From assembly GCF_009758125.1 (NCBI RefSeq), contig NZ_WRXO01000001.1, positions 930,001 through 994,000 of the forward strand: 64,000 nucleotides of DNA, in the 5' to 3' direction. Source of the stretch: Chitinophaga oryziterrae. GTDB taxonomy: Bacteria > Bacteroidota > Bacteroidia > Chitinophagales > Chitinophagaceae. The position numbers and the translations under genes were made by a program. How positions within the stretch are numbered: position 1 is the first letter of the stretch; the number at the start of each line of letters is the position of its first letter. Shown one piece after another: positions 36,274 through 45,452 of this stretch. The notes beneath the pieces are model-generated. The model searched no databases and had not been told where the DNA came from. It was given only the letters and a program-made list of their open reading frames with translations.

Positions 36274-37305
36274 TTGGACAGCACCTTTGATGAATTTTTT
36301 ATGCAGCGTTGCCTGCAACTGGCAAAGCTGGGGGCAGGACATGTAGCGCCTAACCCTATGGTAGGTGCTGTGCTGGTGTACCGGGGCCGTATTATAGGAG
36401 AGGGGTATCACCGCCAGTATGGCTTTGCACATGCAGAAGTAAATTGTGTGAACTCCGTAAAAGAGGAAGATAAGCCACTGATAGCGGTTTCTACAATCTA
36501 TGTGAGCCTGGAACCCTGCGCCCATCATGGTAAAACACCACCCTGTGCGAATCTGATAGTCGCCCAGGGGATAAAAGAAGTGGTCATCGGTTGTGTAGAT
36601 ACATTCTCGAAAGTCTCCGGTAAAGGAATAGAGATATTGAAAAATGCCGGGATACAGGTCCGCACAGGGATACTGGAAAAAGAATGCCGGGAGCTGAACA
36701 GCCGTTTTTTCACCTTTCATGAGCAGAAACGCCCTTATATTATATTAAAATGGGCGCAATCGCCTGCCGGTTTTATTGCGCCTCCGGATGGTAAGCCGGT
36801 AAGGATCTCCAACGCTTTCACAGACCGTCTGGTGCATCGCTGGCGTAGTGAGGAAATGAGTATCCTGGTAGGGACGTCAACAGCCCTCACAGATAATCCG
36901 CGCCTGAATAACCGTCTCTGGACAGGCAAAGACCCTATCCGGCTGGTAATAGACCGTACTCTGAAAATCCCCCGTAATTATCATTTGTGGAAGGGTAATA
37001 CTTTATTCTTTACGGAAGCGAAGGACGATCAAAAGGAAACCGTGCAGGTAGATTTTCAACAGCCGGTATTACCACAGATCATGCAGCATTTACACGAACG
37101 CAGTATTCAAAGCGTACTCGTGGAAGGCGGTGCAAATACTTTACAGCAGTTCATCGATGCAGGACTATGGGATGAAGCCCGTATAATTACAGGTAGAACC
37201 CAGTTCCCCGAAGGACTGCCAGCTCCTGTTTTACAAAATGCATTGCTCACAAATGAAACAGATCTGGAAGGAGACCGGATCATGTATTACAGGAAAACAT
37301 CATGA
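36274..37305 (+). CDS. ribD: Bifunctional diaminohydroxyphosphoribosylaminopyrimidine deaminase / reductase
   Basis: A 343-residue protein read from TTG (start at the ATG 36301 is the alternative but loses nine residues that align with other RibD N-termini). The deaminase domain has HAEVNCVNS and SLEPCAHHGKTPPCANLI, the zinc-binding HAE and PCxxxxxxxPC motifs. The reductase domain follows with RLVIDRTL and SVLVEGGANTLQQFI. It performs two riboflavin steps. The 3' end overlaps the next gene by four bases. Confidence 0.95.
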   Translation: MDSTFDEFFMQRCLQLAKLGAGHVAPNPMVGAVLVYRGRIIGEGYHRQYGFAHAEVNCVNSVKEEDKPLIAVSTIYVSLEPCAHHGKTPPCANLIVAQGIKEVVIGCVDTFSKVSGKGIEILKNAGIQVRTGILEKECRELNSRFFTFHEQKRPYIILKWAQSPAGFIAPPDGKPVRISNAFTDRLVHRWRSEEMSILVGTSTALTDNPRLNNRLWTGKDPIRLVIDRTLKIPRNYHLWKGNTLFFTEAKDDQKETVQVDFQQPVLPQIMQHLHERSIQSVLVEGGANTLQQFIDAGLWDEARIITGRTQFPEGLPAPVLQNALLTNETDLEGDRIMYYRKTS

Positions 37306-38687
37306 GAATTATAGTAACCCTGATATTATTATGTTGTGTGCTGACAGCAACTGCCCAGACAGATAAATGGACAGGCACCTGGAGAATGGAACATAAACCA
37401 TACGCTACGGCTGCTCCTATTCAGATAGAATTGCAGATAGGCAAGCCAGAGCGTAATGCGCTGTATCCCGCACAACTAAAACTATCATACGGTGGATTCT
37501 CTGGCATTTATGAATTACTCCTCGCAAAAAAGAATGACGGGCAGTTAGGTATAGGCAGGAATAAATTCCCCATACAGGAAAAGCCTTTCAGTCTTGGCTC
37601 CTGGATGCTGTACCTCAATGGTACACTGAATTACAATAAAAACGTACTATCCCTGCAAAGAATGTGGATCAGCTCTTTCGGATTATTCATGAAGGGATTA
37701 TATGACGATGATGAAATCTATGAAAGCTCCAAAGTAGCGTTGCGCAATTTCTTGTATCAGGATTCTATCGCACTGAAAAAAATAAACAATACACCGTGGA
37801 TACATCCGCATACCAACCGGATTTTACATCCTGAAAAAGATAGTATCTACTTCGGTATTTATGATAAAATCACTTTATCTGATTTGATGTTACATGTACT
37901 CATAAGGGATGAAGATGCGATTGACAGGGATACTATATCATTAGTACTTAACGGAAACCCGCTGCTGGACAGGGCATTTATCAGCAGTGAAGATAAAGTG
38001 CTCGCAATACCGCTGGATACAGGTATGAACATACTTACTTTCTTTGCGGATAATTACGGCAGGCTCCCGCCTAACACAGGGGCTTTCAGGACACAGACAG
38101 ACAGCGGCTATTACACCTACGATTTTTCACAAAGGCCTAATGCATACGCCACTTTCCTGGTAGCACAGTTTTACAGGACGCCACCACCTTTTAAACCGGT
38201 TCCTGTTATAGCTCCTCCTGCACGAATAACGGGGCCAGCGCCGGTGTCGCCTCCTGCGAGAGTATCGCCTCCGGCGATGGTATCAGTACCTTCACTTTCA
38301 GAGTTGAAGAAATTGCAGCAGGACCCGCGTACCACCTTACGTAAAAACAGTCTCGTTGACCAGCTGACAGTCGCGACACCGCAGGTAGAACTGGAACTAT
38401 GGGACGATGCAGCAGAAGATGGGGACAGTGTCTCCATCCGCCTCAACGACCGGTTGATAGTCACCAGTTTCCCGGTATTAAAACAAAATCAAAAGTTATC
38501 TGTTGTACTGGAACCGGGAGAGAATCGCCTGTTGTTACTGGCAGATAATTTGGGTAGTATTCCCCCGAATACCGCTGTGATGAAGATTACCGCAGGTACT
38601 ATAAAGAAATATGTGCGGATTAAAACCGATCTGAAACAGAATAACCTGTTACTGATCAATTATATAGGGCCGGCATCCAAAAAATAG
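37302..38687 (+). CDS. Secreted protein of unknown function with a duplicated domain
   Basis: A 461-residue protein with a signal peptide ending TATAQ. No family recognised. Two copies of one fold unit are visible: LVLNGNPLL...LDTGMNILTFFADNYGRLPPNTGAF (about 206-257) and IRLNDRLIV...LEPGENRLLLLADNLGSIPPNTAVM (about 377-428). A Pro-rich linker (APPARITGPAPVSPPARVS) separates them. The ADNxGxxPPNT signature recurs at the same place of both units. The four-base overlap with ribD suggests co-transcription although no functional link is apparent. Confidence 0.75.
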   Translation: MRIIVTLILLCCVLTATAQTDKWTGTWRMEHKPYATAAPIQIELQIGKPERNALYPAQLKLSYGGFSGIYELLLAKKNDGQLGIGRNKFPIQEKPFSLGSWMLYLNGTLNYNKNVLSLQRMWISSFGLFMKGLYDDDEIYESSKVALRNFLYQDSIALKKINNTPWIHPHTNRILHPEKDSIYFGIYDKITLSDLMLHVLIRDEDAIDRDTISLVLNGNPLLDRAFISSEDKVLAIPLDTGMNILTFFADNYGRLPPNTGAFRTQTDSGYYTYDFSQRPNAYATFLVAQFYRTPPPFKPVPVIAPPARITGPAPVSPPARVSPPAMVSVPSLSELKKLQQDPRTTLRKNSLVDQLTVATPQVELELWDDAAEDGDSVSIRLNDRLIVTSFPVLKQNQKLSVVLEPGENRLLLLADNLGSIPPNTAVMKITAGTIKKYVRIKTDLKQNNLLLINYIGPASKK

Positions 38688-38690
38688 AGC

Positions 38691-39302
38691 ATGGAAATTT
38701 ATTTTACTATAGAGAAAACAGCCAAAGCAGAATTTAAAGACAGGGGCAGTAAGTTCCTGGCTTATGCATGGCCGGTGAAAACGACAGAACAGGTAAAAGA
38801 ATGTCTGCAGGAAGTGAAGAAAGAACATCCCAAAGCTACACATCATTGTTTCGCTTACCGCCTGGGGACAGACGGATTGCAGTTTCGTGCCAGTGATGAC
38901 GGTGAACCTTCCGGTACAGCAGGCAAGCCTATCCTTGGACAAATAGACAGCAAACAACTAACAGATATACTGGTAGTCGTAGTTCGTTATTTCGGAGGTA
39001 CATTATTGGGTGCGCCCGGACTAATTAACGCTTATAAAATGTCCGCAGCAATGGTGCTGCAACTCGTTCCTGCGGTACAAAAAAACATAGAAATAAAATA
39101 CCAGCTCAGTTTTGATTACACGATTTTAAATGATGTAATGATGGTTGTAAAACAACAGAACTGTACCATCCATTCACAGGAGTTACAACTATTCTGCTCC
39201 ATGAACATCGGAGTGCCCAAAGCCCTAGAGGAACAGACGTTGCTGAAATTAAAAGATATTCATCGGCTGGAGATAAGAGTGGTATCCACTGCCTTGTTAT
39301 AA
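38691..39302 (+). CDS. YigZ/IMPACT family protein
   Basis: A 203-residue protein with DRGSKFLAYAWPVKTTEQV, HHCFAYRLGTDGLQFRASDDGEPSGTAGKPIL and VVVRYFGGTLLGAPGLINAY, the conserved blocks of the UPF0029 N-terminal domain. The smaller C-terminal domain is also present. The bacterial members have an unclear role, possibly nucleic-acid binding or translation control. It follows the unknown gene by three bases. Confidence 0.9.
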   Translation: MEIYFTIEKTAKAEFKDRGSKFLAYAWPVKTTEQVKECLQEVKKEHPKATHHCFAYRLGTDGLQFRASDDGEPSGTAGKPILGQIDSKQLTDILVVVVRYFGGTLLGAPGLINAYKMSAAMVLQLVPAVQKNIEIKYQLSFDYTILNDVMMVVKQQNCTIHSQELQLFCSMNIGVPKALEEQTLLKLKDIHRLEIRVVSTALL

Positions 39303-39595
39303 AATTAAGGTGGGATTTCGCCCAACTTTTGTTTATTACAGTTTCTCCAGTATAAATGTATCTTCAAGCGTAACAGTAAAATTGCTGCTCAAATGGAGGT
39401 ATCTACTTGATAAAGTGATAATGTCTGGAACTAAATCCGAAGAACTTTTTTTTCAAAGCAACTGACCTCATGGTATTACTCATCTCTAAGAAAAAAAGAG
39501 GCATCTTATTCATTATGCGGATGTTGGCTGGACATTAGTAAACATGAAGATTATAAGATTGCACAAGATATTAAGTATGTCAATTTCTAAAAGCA

Positions 39596-40321
39596 ATGTC
39601 GTCAATATTAATTACCATATGTGCCCGGGGAGGATCGAAAGGGATTCCCGGAAAGAATATAAAACCATTAGCGGGCAGGCCTTTGATAGATTATACTATC
39701 AAAATAGCTAAGCTTTTTGCTGAAAAGCATAATGGCACAGTCGCATTATCTACAGACGATGATGCAATCCGTAGCATAGCGACCAACTGTGGTTTGGTAT
39801 CCGGTTATCAACGCCCCGAAACCCTTGCTTCTGATACAGCGGGCAAAGTTGATGCTATCAAAGATATCCTGTTGTTTGAAGAAAAGGGCCTAAGTACCAC
39901 TTTCGATTATATATTGGATCTCGATGTGACTTCTCCCTTACGCACCTTAGAGGATTTGGAAGCAGCCTATGAATCGTTTGTTGCCGATGAAAAAGCGCAG
40001 ACCTTATTCTCTGTAAATAAGGCCGGAAGAAATCCTTATTTCAATATGGTGGAAAAGAAGGAAAATGGATTCTATTTCCTGGTAAAAAATAGTGCCAATG
40101 GCCCCTTAACAAGACAAAGTGCTCCCCAGGTATATGAGTTAAACGCTTCTTTCTACCTGTATAGAAGAGTTTTTTTTGAACAGGCTTCTAATAAGGTGAT
40201 TACAGAGCAGTCAGTTATTTATGAGATGCCCCACACCTGTTTTGATCTGGATCATCCTATAGATTTTGATTTCCTGGAATATCTTATTCAAAATAATAAA
40301 CTGGATTTTGAATTATCATGA
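39596..40321 (+). CDS. CMP-sugar synthetase (acylneuraminate/pseudaminate cytidylyltransferase type)
   Basis: A 241-residue protein. ARGGSKGIPGKNIKPLAGRPLI is the CTP-binding loop of the NeuA/KdsB/PseF group, STDDDAIRSIA and DLDVTSPLRTLEDLE are further family motifs. It would activate a 9-carbon or related acid sugar with CMP. It overlaps the next gene by four bases and opens a four-gene cassette. It could also be a PseF-, NeuA- or Leg-type enzyme; sequence alone does not decide. Confidence 0.85.
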   Translation: MSSILITICARGGSKGIPGKNIKPLAGRPLIDYTIKIAKLFAEKHNGTVALSTDDDAIRSIATNCGLVSGYQRPETLASDTAGKVDAIKDILLFEEKGLSTTFDYILDLDVTSPLRTLEDLEAAYESFVADEKAQTLFSVNKAGRNPYFNMVEKKENGFYFLVKNSANGPLTRQSAPQVYELNASFYLYRRVFFEQASNKVITEQSVIYEMPHTCFDLDHPIDFDFLEYLIQNNKLDFELS

Positions 40322-41256
40322 ATGTGTTATTCATTGGATATGGATCAATAGCTGCGAAGCACAAGCAGGCACTGGATAATCTTTATCCTGACGCTATCTG
40401 TTATGCATTACGTTCACATGCCGGATCAGCACCTGTGGCAGGAGTGGTAAATATCTATGGATGGGAAGAATTAGCAGAGAAAGTTGATTTTGCAATTGTT
40501 TCAACGCCCACATTCAGACATACGGAATATGTGAAAATCCTAACAGAAAAGGGCATTCCAGTATTTCTTGAAAAGCCTATTGCAAGTGTACTGGATGATC
40601 TTGATATCCTGGACCAGCAAATTAGTCAGTGGAAACTTCCTACGTATGTTGCCTGTAATCTCCGCTTCCTCCCAGTATTACAGTTTTTGCATGCGTATAT
40701 AAGTGATGAAAGGCCGCGTATCAATGAAGTGTTGGTATACGCAGGTTCTTATTTACCAGACTGGCGTCCCAAAATTGACTTTAGAGAAAATTACAGTGCA
40801 AGGGCAGATATGGGTGGTGGTGTTCACCTGGATTTGTTTCATGAGCTGGACTATATAAGCTGGTTATTCGGATTGCCCAGCCGGAGTATTAGTATAAAGA
40901 CCAGCGCTTCTTCTTTAGAGATCTCTGCTGTTGATTTTGCATCTTTCAGTTGGGTGTATAATGGATTCACTGCTACTATCCTCTTGAATTATTTCCGTAG
41001 AAAGGCAAAACGCACCATCGATATTGTATTTGAGGATGACACCTGGATAGTAGATCTGATGAATAACAGGATCATTGCAGAGAGTGGTAAAGTGGTTTTT
41101 GATCAGCCGGATTTTAGTATCAAAGATACCTATACTAAACAGATGGCCTATTTCACAGATTGCATCAGTAAGAATGTAACACCTCTTCTTAACACTTTTG
41201 GTAATTCATTGAAAATATTAAAAATCTGTTTACAGGAAGATGAGATTAAAAGATAA
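40318..41256 (+). CDS. Gfo/Idh/MocA family oxidoreductase
   Basis: A 312-residue protein. The N-terminal Rossmann motif is LFIGYGSIAAKHKQAL, followed by PVFLEKPIAS (the EKP motif that contacts the nicotinamide) and a substrate-binding domain starting NLRFLPVLQ. The GGGVHLDLFHELD block carries the catalytic His. It probably oxidises, reduces or dehydrates a nucleotide-linked or free sugar for the CMP-sugar route. It overlaps the next gene by 17 bases. Confidence 0.85.
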   Translation: MNVLFIGYGSIAAKHKQALDNLYPDAICYALRSHAGSAPVAGVVNIYGWEELAEKVDFAIVSTPTFRHTEYVKILTEKGIPVFLEKPIASVLDDLDILDQQISQWKLPTYVACNLRFLPVLQFLHAYISDERPRINEVLVYAGSYLPDWRPKIDFRENYSARADMGGGVHLDLFHELDYISWLFGLPSRSISIKTSASSLEISAVDFASFSWVYNGFTATILLNYFRRKAKRTIDIVFEDDTWIVDLMNNRIIAESGKVVFDQPDFSIKDTYTKQMAYFTDCISKNVTPLLNTFGNSLKILKICLQEDEIKR

Positions 41257-41977
41257 AATAATTCTGGTTACCGGCGGTTCTGGTTTGCTTGGCACGGCCA
41301 TCGTTCAGCAACTAAAGGCGGAAGGTGCAAAAGTGCTGAATGTCGATATCAATGCAACAACTACTGCTGATCTGAGTGTGATACAGGCGGATATTACAGA
41401 TGGGAAAAGCATTAATGATCTGGTTGTAACTGTGAAGCAGCATTTTGGTCGTATTGATGGATTGGTGAATAATGCTTATCCGAGAACTAAAGACTGGGGG
41501 GTTAAGTTTGAAGATATTCCTTATGACTCATGGAAAAAAAATGTGGATGTGCAGATGAACAGCCTATTTTATTTGTGCCAGCAGGTAACAGTACTAATGA
41601 AAAAACAAGGTTCCGGTAGCATCGTAAATATGGCATCCATCTATGGCGTAGTAGGACCGGATTTTACCGTATATGATGATACCGGAATGACAATGCCTGC
41701 GGCATATTCTGCTATCAAGGGAGGAGTGGTTAATTTTACGAGATATCTGGCTGCTTATATGGGGCCCTATAATATCCGTGTTAACTGTGTTTCACCAGGT
41801 GGGATATTCGATAATCAGCCCCCGGTGTTTGTAGATAATTATAATAAAAAGGTACCCATGGGAAGGATGGGATTACCTGCAGATATTGCTCCTTCCGTTG
41901 CTTTTTTACTTAGTGATGAGAGCAGTTATATTACAGGACAGAATCTGATTGTTGACGGTGGATGGACTTGTATTTAA
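41240..41977 (+). CDS. Short-chain dehydrogenase/reductase
   Basis: A 245-residue classical SDR: TGGSGLLGTAI (cofactor), NAYPR instead of the usual NNAG, catalytic Ser in NMASIYGVVG and YSAIKGG with Tyr and Lys, then the PG motif SPGGIFDNQ. It likely works on the same sugar as its neighbours. Gene overlap at both ends or close spacing places it in the cassette. Confidence 0.87.
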   Translation: MRLKDKIILVTGGSGLLGTAIVQQLKAEGAKVLNVDINATTTADLSVIQADITDGKSINDLVVTVKQHFGRIDGLVNNAYPRTKDWGVKFEDIPYDSWKKNVDVQMNSLFYLCQQVTVLMKKQGSGSIVNMASIYGVVGPDFTVYDDTGMTMPAAYSAIKGGVVNFTRYLAAYMGPYNIRVNCVSPGGIFDNQPPVFVDNYNKKVPMGRMGLPADIAPSVAFLLSDESSYITGQNLIVDGGWTCI

Positions 41978-41987
41978 AATTATTTGT

Positions 41988-42554
41988 ATGGGTTTATTAA
42001 GCAGGATTAAGTATTGGAATAATGCTGACAGAATAGGACCAGATATGTTATCTACCTATTGGCGAATGTTCTTCAAGGAAAAGATGTTGAAGTTGTGTAA
42101 GAAGAAATTCCAATCATTTGCAGATACCGCAGAGATCCGTCCCGGCGTTTATGTTGTGGGGTGTTCTAAGATCTCTATTGGAAACAGGGTAGCTATCAGA
42201 CCAGGAAGCATGATCCACGGAATGTCTGATAACCTGACAACATCGATCATCATTGAAGATGATGTGCTGCTGGGATCGGGTGTTCATATGTACGTTTCAA
42301 ACCATTGTTATGATAATCCTGATATCCCTATCTATGATCAGGGGCATTATCCTTCCGAACCTATCATCATCAGGAAGGGAGCATGGTTAGGTGCAAATGT
42401 GATTGTATTACCGGGTGTTGAGATAGGGGCTAATACAGTAGTCGCAGCAGGTGCAGTAGTAACAAAATCTTTACCAGCGAAAGTAGTTGCTGGAGGTGTA
42501 CCGGCAAAAATTATTAAAACAATCCAAAATTTCCAGGCAGAAAATAAGGGCTGA
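41988..42554 (+). CDS. Hexapeptide-repeat acyltransferase (WbbJ/LbH type)
   Basis: A 188-residue protein from the ATG at 41988 (earlier in-frame TTG at 41949 lies inside the SDR). A left-handed beta-helix pattern runs from IRPGVYVVGCSKISIGNRVAIRPGS to GAWLGANVIVLPGVEIGANTVVAAGAVVTKSLP, and MYVSNHCYDNPD contains the catalytic His. It acetylates or otherwise acylates a sugar. It is the last gene of the cassette and its stop lies in the terminator stem. Confidence 0.88.
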   Translation: MGLLSRIKYWNNADRIGPDMLSTYWRMFFKEKMLKLCKKKFQSFADTAEIRPGVYVVGCSKISIGNRVAIRPGSMIHGMSDNLTTSIIIEDDVLLGSGVHMYVSNHCYDNPDIPIYDQGHYPSEPIIIRKGAWLGANVIVLPGVEIGANTVVAAGAVVTKSLPAKVVAGGVPAKIIKTIQNFQAENKG

Positions 42555-42568
42555 TATTTCATCAGCCC
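42548..42568. terminator. Terminator of the sugar cassette
   Basis: GGGCTGAT-ATTTC-ATCAGCCC overlaps the stop codon of the acyltransferase. Confidence 0.7.
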
Positions 42569-42576
42569 TGTTATAA

Positions 42577-43467
42577 TTATTTTACAAACCGTTCACTTAC
42601 TATCAGGTCTTTACTCCCTTTCTCATACCTGTAAAATCCTTCTCCGCTCTTGGCTCCCAGATATCCCGCTGTTACCATATTCACTAACAAAGGGCAAGGT
42701 GCATATTTAGGATTTCCAAAACCATCATGTAATACGTTCAATATAGACAAACAAACATCCAGCCCAATAAAATCGGCCAGTTGTAAGGGGCCCATCGGAT
42801 GTGCCATTCCCAGTTTCATCACGGTATCAATCTCTGCTACATTTGCCACTCCTTCATACAAAGAATAAATCGCTTCATTGATCATCGGCATTAAAATACG
42901 ATTCGCAATAAAGCCCGGATAATCATTTACGACACAGGGTACTTTGCCCAGCTTTTCAGACAATGTTACAATTGTCCGGGATACGGTTTTCTCTGTAGCA
43001 TATCCATTAATGATCTCCACCAGTTTCATTACCGGCACGGGATTCATAAAATGCATACCTATCACTTTCCCTGCACGTTTGGTAGCAGCAGCGATACGTG
43101 TAATGGAAATGGAAGACGTGTTGGTGGCTAAGATAGCTGCAGGGGGAGCATATGCATCCAGGTCCTGGAAGATTTTTAATTTAAGCGCGATGTTTTCTGT
43201 AGCCGCTTCCACTACTAAATCTGCCGTTTTAACGCCTGTGGCCAGATCTGTGTAAGTAGTGATGTTCTGAAGCGTCCGGGCTTTTACCTCAGCGGTAATA
43301 CTTTCTTTAGCCAGTTGCCTGTCGAGGTTCTTTTCAATAGTTTGTAACGCTTTCTCCAGTGAGGGGGCAGATACATCTACCAGGTTTACTTTAAAACCGT
43401 TTTGTGCAAATACGTGGGCGATACCATTTCCCATGGTACCGGCGCCGATAACTGCAATTTGTTGCAT
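42577..43467 (-). CDS. 3-hydroxybutyryl-CoA dehydrogenase
   Basis: A 296-residue protein: VIGAGTMGNGIAHVFAQNGF NAD-binding motif, AATENIALKLKIFQDLD, the catalytic GMHFMNPVPVMKLVE block, and the C-terminal helical domain with DYPGFIANRILMPMINEAI. It oxidises 3-hydroxyacyl-CoA, here probably for short-chain or aromatic acid catabolism. It is monocistronic with a short gap to the next minus-strand gene. Confidence 0.93.
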   Translation of the reverse strand: MQQIAVIGAGTMGNGIAHVFAQNGFKVNLVDVSAPSLEKALQTIEKNLDRQLAKESITAEVKARTLQNITTYTDLATGVKTADLVVEAATENIALKLKIFQDLDAYAPPAAILATNTSSISITRIAAATKRAGKVIGMHFMNPVPVMKLVEIINGYATEKTVSRTIVTLSEKLGKVPCVVNDYPGFIANRILMPMINEAIYSLYEGVANVAEIDTVMKLGMAHPMGPLQLADFIGLDVCLSILNVLHDGFGNPKYAPCPLLVNMVTAGYLGAKSGEGFYRYEKGSKDLIVSERFVK

Positions 43468-43482
43468 ATGGTGTATTGATTT

Positions 43483-44148
43483 TTAATAACCGTAACCGTA
43501 TTTCGTGTTACTGCCGCTTTTGAAGTCACCCCGCTTCCAGGCCTGTATGAATTGTGCCCATGCCAGCGGATTCAGAATATTCTGGGGAGGCTGCTGCCCT
43601 GCATAATACAGCGACTGCGCCTGTTTGTTGAGGTACATATTGGTGGCCTCGCGGGCATCCGGAGGTGTATAACGTGAAAGGGCGCGTAATTGGGCCTGTT
43701 GTGTATTCTGACGAGCTATTTCATATTCATCGTCCGGAATATCCGAACTCACAAAAGCCTTATCAAATTCTTCCCTCGTAGGGTAAGGTTTGATGATGGT
43801 CACCGGCAGATAGGTTGTATCATCTATCATCAGTTGTATCATCGAATAGTTATTGCCGGGCAGTGACGCAGGAATTTTATAATCCTTCCGTTTAAAACCT
43901 ACCGCGCTGAAAGTCAGCGTATCACCCTTAAAAGCCACGATAGAGAACACCCCCTGCGTATTGGAGATGGTACCGCGGTTCTGTCCCCTTACGAGGATGC
44001 TTACTGCCGGAATGGCCCGTAGACTGTCTGCAGTCATGGTTATACCGGAAATTTGTATGATACTGTCTTTAAACTGAGCAAATTGTGCTTTCAGCAGGAA
44101 AGGAAAAAACAGAAATGATAACAATATGTAGGTAATCTTCTTGTGCAT
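43483..44148 (-). CDS. Carboxypeptidase-regulatory-like secreted protein
   Basis: A 221-residue protein from the ATG at 44148 (upstream start at 44229 would give a 27-residue extra leader). The signal peptide ends LLKAQF. ISGITMTADSLRAIPAVSILVRGQNRGTISNTQGVFSIVAFKGDTLTFSAVGFKRKDY is a CarboxypepD_reg-like beta-sandwich, typical of Bacteroidetes outer-surface proteins. The rest is Gln/Tyr-rich (NTQQAQLRALS, YYAGQQPPQNIL) and ends KYGYGY. Function unknown. Confidence 0.8.
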   Translation of the reverse strand: MHKKITYILLSFLFFPFLLKAQFAQFKDSIIQISGITMTADSLRAIPAVSILVRGQNRGTISNTQGVFSIVAFKGDTLTFSAVGFKRKDYKIPASLPGNNYSMIQLMIDDTTYLPVTIIKPYPTREEFDKAFVSSDIPDDEYEIARQNTQQAQLRALSRYTPPDAREATNMYLNKQAQSLYYAGQQPPQNILNPLAWAQFIQAWKRGDFKSGSNTKYGYGY

Positions 44149-44269
44149 GCCGGCTCTAAGATAAAGGATTTGTTGAAAATTCTGCCGCATACGATCGATA
44201 TAGATGATGAATGGAAAGCTCATCAACAAAAAGTATGGACATGGGCGACAAATTAAGTCTCAATTGGGT

Positions 44270-44277
44270 TAACTTTG
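44270..44277 (+). promoter_or_regulatory. -7 box of the mrp gene
   Basis: TAACTTTG followed by CAG, 29 bases before the start codon at 44307. Confidence 0.5.
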
Positions 44278-44306
44278 CAGTCTCGAATTAAAATTAACAA
44301 CTATTT

Positions 44307-45404
44307 ATGATCACTATAGAGCAGATTTATAAGGCCCTCAGCAATGTGGAAGAGCCTGATCTGGGTAAAGACCTGGTAACGCTTAACATGGTTAAGGATG
44401 TTGAAGTGGATGGTAACAATGTGAAATTTACCGTAGTACTGACTACGCCGGCATGCCCGTTGAAAGATCTGATCAGGAATGCCTGTGTGAATGCTATTCA
44501 TCACCTGGTGAGTAAAGAAGCAGTGGTACATGTGAACATGACCGCCAACGTAAACTCAAACCGTAAGGATGCCAAAGGTATATTGCCCCAGGTAAAAAAT
44601 ATCATTGTAGTAGCTTCCGGTAAAGGAGGGGTGGGTAAATCTACCGTAGCTTCTAACCTGGCATTGGCCCTCGCCGAAGGCGGTGCCAAGGTAGGTCTGA
44701 TGGATGCTGATATCTATGGTCCTTCCGTACCTATTATGTTTGGTGTACGTGGAGAAAGACCTCAGATGGTAAACGTGGAAGGTAAAGGTATGATCGTACC
44801 TCTGGAGAAACACGGTATCAAACTGATGTCTATCGGCCTGCTGATAGATGAAAGACAGGCTGTTGTATGGCGTGGCCCTATGGCCAGCAGCGCTCTCAAA
44901 CAGTTTATCACCGATGTAAACTGGGGAGAGCTGGATTACCTGGTGATAGATATGCCACCGGGAACAGGTGATATCCACCTCACACTGGTACAGACAGTTC
45001 CTGTAACGGGAGCAATCATCGTGACTACTCCACAGGACGTAGCACTGGCTGACGCCAAGAAAGGGATTGCCATGTTCAGCGGCTCTCAGATCAATGTACC
45101 TATCATTGGACTGGTAGAGAACATGTCTTACTTTACACCGGCAGAACTGCCTGGTAATAAATATTACATCTTTGGTAAAGATGGTGGTAAACGCCTGGCA
45201 GACGAGCTGGATATACCTTTCTTAGGACAAATTCCCCTGGTACAAAGTATCCGCGAAGGTGGAGATGATGGAGTTCCTGCAATGATCAGTGGAGATGATG
45301 CTACTAAACTGGCCTTTATTGGTTTTGCCAGTCATGCAGCACGTAGTATTGCCATGAGGAATGCGAATGTAGCGCCTACTAAGATCGTAGAAATATTTGT
45401 TTAG
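44307..45404 (+). CDS. Mrp/ApbC-type iron-sulfur cluster carrier ATPase
   Basis: A 365-residue protein with an N-terminal MIP18-like domain (EQIYKALSNVEEPDLGKDLVTLNMV), the deviant Walker A GKGGVGKST, MDADIYGPSVPIMFG, DYLVIDMPPGTGDIHLT and a C-terminal region. The conserved Cys pair usually seen near the C-terminal NMSYF is not evident (NMSYFTPAELPG), so cluster ligation may use other residues. It delivers Fe-S clusters to apo-proteins. Confidence 0.93.
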   Translation: MITIEQIYKALSNVEEPDLGKDLVTLNMVKDVEVDGNNVKFTVVLTTPACPLKDLIRNACVNAIHHLVSKEAVVHVNMTANVNSNRKDAKGILPQVKNIIVVASGKGGVGKSTVASNLALALAEGGAKVGLMDADIYGPSVPIMFGVRGERPQMVNVEGKGMIVPLEKHGIKLMSIGLLIDERQAVVWRGPMASSALKQFITDVNWGELDYLVIDMPPGTGDIHLTLVQTVPVTGAIIVTTPQDVALADAKKGIAMFSGSQINVPIIGLVENMSYFTPAELPGNKYYIFGKDGGKRLADELDIPFLGQIPLVQSIREGGDDGVPAMISGDDATKLAFIGFASHAARSIAMRNANVAPTKIVEIFV

Positions 45405-45414
45405 ATAATATTAA

Positions 45415-45450
45415 AGAGGCCGTATCTGATTGATACGGCCTCTCTCTTTT
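45415..45450. terminator. Terminator after mrp
   Basis: AGAGGCCGTATC-TGATT-GATACGGCCTCT followed by CTCTTTT. It separates convergent genes. Confidence 0.85.
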
Positions 45451-45452
45451 AT

